From JAICKN01 sp036491415 (GTDB lineage: Bacteria; Acidobacteriota; Terriglobia; Terriglobales; Acidobacteriaceae), in contig DASXCC010000141.1 of assembly GCA_036491415.1 (NCBI GenBank), forward strand, positions 1 through 19,210: a DNA stretch of 19,210 nt, written 5' to 3'. Position numbers and translations under genes: made by a program. Below, piece by piece: positions 14,735-19,210 of the stretch; the first letter of the stretch is position 1; each line of letters opens with the position of its first letter. The notes under the pieces were generated by a model that worked only from the letters and a program-made list of their open reading frames with translations, was not told the origin of the DNA and did not search any database.

Positions 14735-15196
14735 ATGAAGCTCATTTCAATTTTGGCAATCGCCGTATTTGCACTTCCCTGCTGCGCGCAAAATAAAGCC
14801 GAGGTCTTTTCGAACCAGAATGTCTCTTCGCAACTCGCCACGCTAACTCAGACTGCGAAAGCTTCAGGCAGCGGAGGCGCCACGCTCGGCGATTACAAAT
14901 CGCACTCCATCCGGCTTTCTGTTCGCGCAAAAAGCGGAGGCGCAGAATTGCACGCGCACTTTGACGACATTTTTGTGGTGACTGATGGCAAGGCAACTCT
15001 CATCACCGGCGGAACGCTGATCGATGAAAAAAGCAACAAGGATGGTGAATCAACGGGCAGCAGCATTCAAGGTGGAAGTACGCAAACCATCGCCAAAGGC
15101 GACGTCGTCCACATTCCTGCGGGTACACCGCACCAAATAATGATTGAGCCTGGCACGGTCTATAGCTCGATCGTCGTGAAGGTCAGAGAACCATAA
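14735..15196 (+). CDS. Exported cupin-domain protein
   Basis: 153 residues with a signal peptide (about 1-18, cut near CCA-QN; the cysteines at 16-17 do not form a clear lipobox). Residues about 55-150 are a single cupin barrel. Cupin motif 1 is GGAELHAHFDDIFVVTDG with His73 and His75, and motif 2 is GDVVHIPAGTPHQ with His133, so a metal site is likely. Between the motifs lies an insert of about 20 Gly/Ser/Lys-rich residues. The ATG is preceded by TGGAGGAG, a strong ribosome site, 20 bases after kduI. The export signal distinguishes it from the cytoplasmic KdgF cupin encoded nearby; it may bind or process uronates in the periplasm, but no function is established. Its stop is 4 bases from the convergent iclR stop. 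Confidence 0.85.
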   Translation: MKLISILAIAVFALPCCAQNKAEVFSNQNVSSQLATLTQTAKASGSGGATLGDYKSHSIRLSVRAKSGGAELHAHFDDIFVVTDGKATLITGGTLIDEKSNKDGESTGSSIQGGSTQTIAKGDVVHIPAGTPHQIMIEPGTVYSSIVVKVREP

Positions 15197-15200
15197 CGCA

Positions 15201-16070
15201 CTAATTGCCGTAATGCCGCACGAAAGGAGATGTCACATGCGATCTCTTTCTCGCGCGCATTCCAAGAGCAGCCGAGATTTCCCGGCAACAAGCGAGCAGA
15301 TGCTCGGCGATATCCGGCACACTCTGCGCCGTGATTCGTGAGGAAGGTCCGGAAACACTTACTGCCGCAATCGGCCAATGATTTTCATTAAAGATTGGCG
15401 CACCGATGCAACGAACTCCCAATTCAATTTCCTCATCGTCAATCGCGTAACCACGGCGGCGAACTCTTTCCAGCGATTTCACCAATTTCTCCCGTGTGCA
15501 AATTGTTTTGTGCGTGTAACGAACGAAGCGGATCTTCGAAATTGTCTGCTCAATCGTCTCCGGAGTCTGAAAGGCCAGCATCGCCTTGCCCATTGAGGTG
15601 CAATACACAGGGTTGGACGTTCCGGTCTTAGAACTCATGCAGACCCGCCGGTTCGGTTCCACTTTTTCCAGGTACACGATGGACGTTTTCTGAAGGACAC
15701 TCAAGTGCACAGTTTCTCCGACCTTCAACGCAAGGCGCCGAAAAAAAGGATACACGCGGGCCCGCAGATCAATCTGCTCGACTGCGCGATTGCCAAGTTC
15801 GTAGAGTTTCAATCCGAGGCGAAAACGATTTTCGGGTGTTCGCTCGATGAGAGCGCTGCGCTCCAATACCATGAGCGCACGATGCGCCGTGCTCTTATGC
15901 AGGCTCATGCGCTGGCATAGTTCCGCGAGGCTTAGCGGCACATCACTCTCGCTAAGAACTTCGAGAACAGAGACGGCGCGCTCCAAGCCGTGCAATTGGT
16001 AAGGGCCTTCGCCTTTGACAATGTCTTCCGGCGAAGTTGTAGCCAAGGACGTGCTGAGTAATTCGGGCAT
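15201..16070 (-). CDS. IclR-family transcriptional regulator
   Basis: 289 residues from ATG 16070. An N-terminal winged helix-turn-helix (about 27-85) contains LERAVSVLEVL, LSLAELCQRMSLHKSTAHRAL and LIERTPENRFRLGLKLYELG. The C-terminal effector-binding domain (about 95-265) contains VHLSVLQKTSIVYLEKVEP, VYCTSMGKAMLAF and GYAIDDEEIELGVRCIGAPIF. IclR proteins in uronate loci (KdgR type) usually sense 2-keto-3-deoxygluconate or related intermediates; that role is likely here by context. An in-frame ATG at 16088 sits 6 bases after the lyase stop, but ATG 16070 has GAGGA at a 7-base spacing and is preferred. It is the distal gene of kduD-kdgF-lyase-iclR, so the regulator is probably controlled with its targets. 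Confidence 0.93.
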   Translation of the reverse strand: MPELLSTSLATTSPEDIVKGEGPYQLHGLERAVSVLEVLSESDVPLSLAELCQRMSLHKSTAHRALMVLERSALIERTPENRFRLGLKLYELGNRAVEQIDLRARVYPFFRRLALKVGETVHLSVLQKTSIVYLEKVEPNRRVCMSSKTGTSNPVYCTSMGKAMLAFQTPETIEQTISKIRFVRYTHKTICTREKLVKSLERVRRRGYAIDDEEIELGVRCIGAPIFNENHWPIAAVSVSGPSSRITAQSVPDIAEHLLACCREISAALGMRARKRSHVTSPFVRHYGN

Positions 16071-16094
16071 CAAAGTGTCCTCAATCATTCATTT

Positions 16095-17144
16095 TTAACT
16101 CGGAGGAAGTCCGCCGAGGTACATGTAACTTAGCGCCGGCGCTGCTGCCAGCAATTTCGAAATCACCGGATCAGGAAATCGTGCGACATAAATTTTCGCC
16201 CAACTAATTTCTTCCGCAGTAGGCGGCCCATTCGGCGCATCCTGGGCAATGCCGGCGGCATGGGCAAAAAAGCTGTTATCCACCAGCCCGCGCGTGGAAA
16301 TCTCCGCCAGCTTCTTAATCGCATAATCGTGCTCGGCGTAAAGATGCAAGCCGTTGTCCTCTCCAAACTCCGCCAGATACATCAACGGCGAAACCGCGAA
16401 CAAGTGATAGTGCAAGGCGCGCTGCCCGCGCTTCATTTCAAGCGGCAATGTGCCGTCGGGCTCGATTCGCGCGACGCCAGCGTGATACGCATTCATGCCC
16501 CAATCAAACAATTTCCGATCGTTCGTGGCAATGCCCGCAGCGGAAATCTCTACGCCCGCCCAATACAAATGATTATTCTGCGCGTCGCCGGTTCCCTTCT
16601 TTTCTCGGGCTTCGTAATATTGAATCGTCTGCTCCACCACTTTCGAGATCCACGGCAAAATGTCGTGCTTTTGCTCGCTACTCACTCCGCTGTCGCGAAC
16701 TTTGAGATAACCAATAGAGATCGCACCAATCACCCATCCCTGCACGTAATAAGCCTGATTGGAAGACATCTTGCCCGTCAACGCGCGGTCTTTCGCGGCC
16801 GTTTCCATGTGCTGAAGCACGCACGCCGCTGCCTGGCGGCTACCGGTGGTCTGGTAAGCATCGGCGGCATCCACAATTTCCTGTCCCAAATTTTTCACCG
16901 GACCGGAACTGGCAACGTAAGCTTTCCATTTTTCCGGATCGATGATCGACGACTTGCTATCGGAATAAAAACGGTCCGTTGTCAGATCGGGAGAGAGATG
17001 CTGGATTGCTGGACAGGAATAAGGAACATCGGTTAATTTCACCTTCTTGCCATCCCACGGCGAACGCAGGTGCGAAGCATTTGCGGCAAGCGGAAGAAAC
17101 AATATGACAACAAGCCCGATAATTTTCATGATCTGTTTTTCCAT
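16095..17144 (-). CDS. Exported PL5-family (AlgL-like) polysaccharide lyase
   Basis: 349 residues with an N-terminal signal peptide (about 6-24, ending ANA-SHL). The rest is an alginate_lyase alpha/alpha-toroid domain. Diagnostic segments are NNHLYWAGVEISA (190-202), matching the NNHxYW signature of AlgL with His192 as the catalytic histidine, and LPLEMKRGQRALHYHLFAVSPL (234-255), with Arg242 and Tyr246 matching the catalytic Arg/Tyr region. The N-terminal segment bearing the AlgL catalytic lysine is divergent (FYSDSKSSIID). Family members beta-eliminate uronate glycans, classically poly-mannuronate. ATG 17144 directly follows the kdgF stop TAG; in-frame ATG 17129 gives a tidier signal peptide. 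It sits in the kduD operon. Confidence 0.88.
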   Translation of the reverse strand: MEKQIMKIIGLVVILFLPLAANASHLRSPWDGKKVKLTDVPYSCPAIQHLSPDLTTDRFYSDSKSSIIDPEKWKAYVASSGPVKNLGQEIVDAADAYQTTGSRQAAACVLQHMETAAKDRALTGKMSSNQAYYVQGWVIGAISIGYLKVRDSGVSSEQKHDILPWISKVVEQTIQYYEAREKKGTGDAQNNHLYWAGVEISAAGIATNDRKLFDWGMNAYHAGVARIEPDGTLPLEMKRGQRALHYHLFAVSPLMYLAEFGEDNGLHLYAEHDYAIKKLAEISTRGLVDNSFFAHAAGIAQDAPNGPPTAEEISWAKIYVARFPDPVISKLLAAAPALSYMYLGGLPPS

Positions 17145-17489
17145 CTACTTCTGCGCGTAATCTTCGCGAATTGGAGTAAACACATCCAACACCTCGCACT
17201 CTTCGAGCGCACTTGCCTGGTGTTCCATGCCGCCCGGCACCACAAAACTATCGCCGGTGCGCGCTTCAAATGTCTGCTTTCCGCCGGTGAAGTGAATATG
17301 CCCGCGGATGACGTACACCAACTGCTCATGCGGATGACTGTGGCGCGCGCCGATCCATCCTTTTTCCATCAGATGGCGGACCAGCATCAATTTCCCGTTA
17401 TAAGCGAGGACTTGCCGCGAAAGACCTTTCTCCGGGGAAAAAATTGGCTTGTCTTTGATGGCAACGATTTTGATGTCTTCAGCAGTCAT
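17145..17489 (-). CDS. kdgF: KdgF-type cupin, unsaturated uronate ring-opening protein
   Basis: 114 residues, the usual KdgF size. KdgF converts 4,5-unsaturated monouronates from pectin or alginate lyases to the linear keto form (DKI/DEH) in the cytoplasm. The single cupin barrel contains GARHSHPHEQLVYVIRG (48-64) with likely metal ligands His50, His52 and Gln56, then GDSFVVPGGMEHQ (79-91) with His90. It ends LDVFTPIREDY, a typical KdgF C-terminus. ATG 17489 is chosen because AAGGAG lies just upstream, 13 bases after the kduD stop; the frame is open to 17525. The stop abuts the lyase start, consistent with one transcript. Confidence 0.92.
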   Translation of the reverse strand: MTAEDIKIVAIKDKPIFSPEKGLSRQVLAYNGKLMLVRHLMEKGWIGARHSHPHEQLVYVIRGHIHFTGGKQTFEARTGDSFVVPGGMEHQASALEECEVLDVFTPIREDYAQK

Positions 17490-17502
17490 AGCACTCCTTA
17501 AT

Positions 17503-18267
17503 TTAGCGGGCCATCCAGCCGCCATCCACGGTCAAGATTTCTCCAGTGACGTAGTCGCTCGCGGGCGATGCCAGAAAAACCGCGGCTCCAGCGAGATCTT
17601 CCGGGTCACCCCAGCGCCCGGAAGGGATCCGCTCTAGAATCTGCCGATTGCGGGTTTCATCTTTTCGCAATGCGGAAGTGTTTTCGGTACGAAAATATCC
17701 CGGAGCAATAGCGTTCACCTGCAGGTTGTGCTGGGCCCATTCATTGGCCAGCGCTTTAGTAAGCTGTGCTACGCCGCCTTTTGATGCAGCGTAGGCAGGG
17801 ACGCGGATGCCTCCCTGAAACGCCAGCAACGATGCGATGTTGATGATCTTGCCGCTTTTACGTTCGATCATCGCACGCCCTGCAAGCTGGCTGAGGCGAA
17901 AGACACTATTCAAATTCACTTGAACAACATTCATCCACGCCTGCATGTCGTAGTTTTCCGCTTGGTCGCGATAAATTGTGCCTGCATTATTTACGAGAAT
18001 GTCAGGGCCGCCGATTGCATCAGAAACAGATTGATATAGAGTCTCGGCGCCTTCCGGCGTGCCTAGATCAGCGGTGAAGCTTTGCGATTTTTTTCCGAGC
18101 GCGCGGATTTTTGCGGAGGTTTCATCGGCGGCGCGACGGTTACCATGGCAGGCTACAGATGCTCCGGCTTCTGCGAGCGCAATCGCAATTGCCGCACCCA
18201 AACCTCCAGCGGCCCCGGTCACCAGAGCCAATTTTCCATCCAGCCGGAATTGGTCGAGAATCGCCAC
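17503..18267 (-). CDS. kduD: KduD-type short-chain dehydrogenase (2-keto-3-deoxygluconate pathway)
   Basis: 254 residues of the classical SDR fold. The nucleotide-binding motif is TGAAGGLG (17-24), then NNAG (93-96), and the catalytic set Asn120, Ser146, Tyr159 and Lys163 in YAASK. PGYFRTENTSALR and ERIPSGRWGDPEDLAG are characteristic of 2-dehydro-3-deoxy-D-gluconate 5-dehydrogenase (KduD). It would reduce DKII to 2-keto-3-deoxygluconate; related SDRs also reduce the alginate product DEH, so either substrate is possible. The start is GTG at 18267; no clear ribosome site precedes it and no ATG lies nearby, so translation may be weak or start differently. It is the first gene of kduD-kdgF-lyase-iclR. 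Confidence 0.93.
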   Translation of the reverse strand: MAILDQFRLDGKLALVTGAAGGLGAAIAIALAEAGASVACHGNRRAADETSAKIRALGKKSQSFTADLGTPEGAETLYQSVSDAIGGPDILVNNAGTIYRDQAENYDMQAWMNVVQVNLNSVFRLSQLAGRAMIERKSGKIINIASLLAFQGGIRVPAYAASKGGVAQLTKALANEWAQHNLQVNAIAPGYFRTENTSALRKDETRNRQILERIPSGRWGDPEDLAGAAVFLASPASDYVTGEILTVDGGWMAR

Positions 18268-18288
18268 GATTGAAGAAAATTTAGAGCG

Positions 18289-18323
18289 TACTTCTTTGCG
18301 GTACGCCGTACTGCTATGCGAAC
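18289..18323. promoter_or_regulatory. Operator-like sites just upstream of kduD
   Basis: TACTT-CTTTG-CGGTA (18289-18303) keeps the CGGTA arm and TAC start of the perfect 13705 site. TACTG-CTATG-CGAAC (18309-18323) repeats the layout more weakly. The whole contains GCGGTAC-GCC-GTACTGC, a near-perfect inverted repeat at 18298-18314. It lies 20-55 bases before the kduD GTG, where it would overlap the promoter. Confidence 0.4.
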
Positions 18324-18395
18324 ACGATCACAAATCATCGGCGCGGGTCGTGTCAAGATTGTTATGGCTTGGGAGCACAAAAAATCGGTCCTTTG

Positions 18396-18410
18396 TACCG
18401 CCATGCGGGA
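18396..18410. promoter_or_regulatory. TACCG-N5-CGGGA site upstream of kduD
   Basis: TACCG (18396-18400), spacer CCATG, CGGGA (18406-18410). It matches the perfect 13705-13719 site in nine of ten arm positions, with a different spacer. It lies about 130 bases before kduD. Confidence 0.4.
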
Positions 18411-18604
18411 CGGGAGGATTATTCGTTCCATCGTCGGCACCAAACCACAGCCCCACTCGACTGCAACAGCTGGGGCATGATGCAAACATCCCACTGGCCA
18501 TCCCATTCCACATTCGCTCTTCGCTCTTTGCTTACTATGAAGAAAAATCCGTAGCGAAAAAACACTCGTGCCTACATTCTGTTGTACCCTTGTGAATACG
18601 ATTC

Positions 18605-18631
18605 AAGTATCACTGGATTTAAGCATCACTG
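18605..18631 (+). repeat. Direct repeat before the ABC transporter gene
   Basis: AAGTATCACTG (18605-18615) and AAGCATCACTG (18621-18631) match in 10 of 11 bases with a 16-base period, ending 9 bases before the ABC gene ATG. It could be a regulator site or a chance repeat. Confidence 0.3.
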
Positions 18632-18640
18632 AATGTCCGT

Positions 18641-19210
18641 ATGAGTCCGAATTCTTCCGCTGTCCACATTGAGAATCTCTGTCGTCATTACAAAATGGGT
18701 GAAGCGCTGGTGCGCGCGGTCGATGGAATTTCAATCGACATCCGCCCCGGTGAATTTGTCGCGTTGCTCGGCCCTTCAGGTTCTGGCAAGTCTTCCCTGC
18801 TGAATTTGGTTGCCGGATTGGACCGCCCCAGTTCTGGGGCCGTTGTGGTTCACGAGAAGGATCTTGCGGCCCTGTCGCGTGAAGAGTTGGCGAAGCATCG
18901 CTTGCATACGGTGGGGATGGTCTTTCAGTCGTTCAATTTGATCCCCAGTATGAATCTACTGGAAAACGTCGAACTCCCCATGCGCTTTGCGGAGATCGAT
19001 CGTCAGGAGCGCGCGAACATGGCGCGGGATGCACTGGAAAGAGTTGGCTTGGGTGCGCGCATTACGCATCGTCCGTCGGAACTTTCAGGCGGCGAACAAC
19101 AGCGGGCATCCTTGGCGCGCGCGTTGATCAACAAACCTAAATTACTTTTAGCGGACGAACCGACTGGAAACCTCGACAGCCGCACCGGCACCGAGATCAT
19201 GAACCTGATC
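18641..19210 (+). CDS. ABC transporter ATPase, LolD/MacB type (partial, cut by window end)
   Basis: The first 190 residues are present, without a stop. The ATPase domain shows Walker A GPSGSGKSS (about 45-53), Q-loop VFQSFNLIPSMNLLENV, signature LSGGEQQRASLARAL, and Walker B LLLADEPTGNLDS. The NLIPSMNLLENVELPM and ADEPTGNLDS patterns place it with LolD, MacB, FtsE and related exporters that act with a separate FtsX-like permease, involved in lipoprotein release, macrolide/peptide efflux or cell-wall regulation. The permease should follow beyond the window. ATG 18641 is the first usable start; an ATG 8 bases upstream is out of frame and stops at once. No clear ribosome site is visible. It is divergent from kduD and probably unrelated to uronate use. 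Confidence 0.92.
   Translation, partial: MSPNSSAVHIENLCRHYKMGEALVRAVDGISIDIRPGEFVALLGPSGSGKSSLLNLVAGLDRPSSGAVVVHEKDLAALSREELAKHRLHTVGMVFQSFNLIPSMNLLENVELPMRFAEIDRQERANMARDALERVGLGARITHRPSELSGGEQQRASLARALINKPKLLLADEPTGNLDSRTGTEIMNLI

Larger units (their letters stand above)
18268..18640. other. Divergent regulatory region between kduD and the ABC transporter gene
   Basis: 373 bases without a supported gene. Open frames here overlap kduD out of frame or lack start signals. It holds operator-like sites at 18289-18323 and 18396-18410 on the kduD side, an inverted repeat with arms GCCCCA / TGGGGC near 18451-18476 with no T-run, and a direct repeat at 18605-18631 before the ABC gene. Confidence 0.5.

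Noticed and set aside
16260..17036. 258-residue plus-strand open frame
   Set aside because: Antisense to the PL5 lyase gene; it looks like a by-product of codon usage.
18451..18476. GCCCCA / TGGGGC inverted repeat as a terminator
   Set aside because: No T-run follows on either strand, and it lies between divergent genes, where no terminator is expected.

Overview
The window looks like a chromosomal segment of an Acidobacteriota (Terriglobia-like) genome. The grounds are indirect but agree with each other: an Oar-like TonB-dependent receptor of about 1,150 residues with an N-terminal carboxypeptidase-regulatory-like domain, a CusF-Sco fusion protein, an ECF sigma factor operon ending in a TPR-CHAT lipoprotein, and a PL5/Kdu uronate cluster. 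Base composition is near 50 % GC, with mixed ATG, GTG and TTG starts. No RNA gene, CRISPR array, insertion sequence or phage gene was recognised.

Layout. (1) 44-2287 (+): a large secreted protein of unknown function with an Asn/Pro-rich linker. (2) 2297-6971 (-): a compact operon read as ECF sigma factor, zinc-finger anti-sigma factor with one membrane segment, an unrecognised 270-residue protein, and a TPR-CHAT lipoprotein with an intact predicted His/Cys protease dyad. (3) 6972-7436: non-coding, with an inverted repeat before the sigma gene and a stem-loop. (4) 7437-8591 (-): a two-domain RibBA-type riboflavin protein whose GTP cyclohydrolase II half looks degenerate. (5) 8717-9589 (+): a CusF-Sco copper protein, divergent from ribBA, with repeats in the shared promoter region. 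(6) 9590-9913: two intrinsic terminators on the minus strand around a frameshifted remnant of a LuxR-type response-regulator HTH domain. (7) 9914-18267: a uronate-polysaccharide utilisation locus. (8) 18641-end (+): the start of a LolD/MacB-type ABC ATPase, cut by the window edge.

How the uronate locus fits together. The TonB-dependent receptor (-) could bring oligosaccharides across the outer membrane. A PL5-family lyase cleaves them to 4,5-unsaturated uronates. KdgF linearises these, and KduI and KduD carry them toward 2-keto-3-deoxygluconate. An IclR-family regulator is the last gene of the kduD-kdgF-lyase-iclR operon. kduI and a secreted cupin form a second operon (+), divergent from the receptor gene. 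Inverted-repeat sites of the form TACCG-N5-CGGTA or close variants lie before kduI/receptor and before kduD, suggesting shared control.

The most interesting candidate system is the sigma/anti-sigma/TPR-CHAT operon. It resembles, by architecture only, a protease-controlled sigma pathway in which an extracytoplasmic caspase-like protease could act on a membrane anti-sigma factor or on the unknown third protein.
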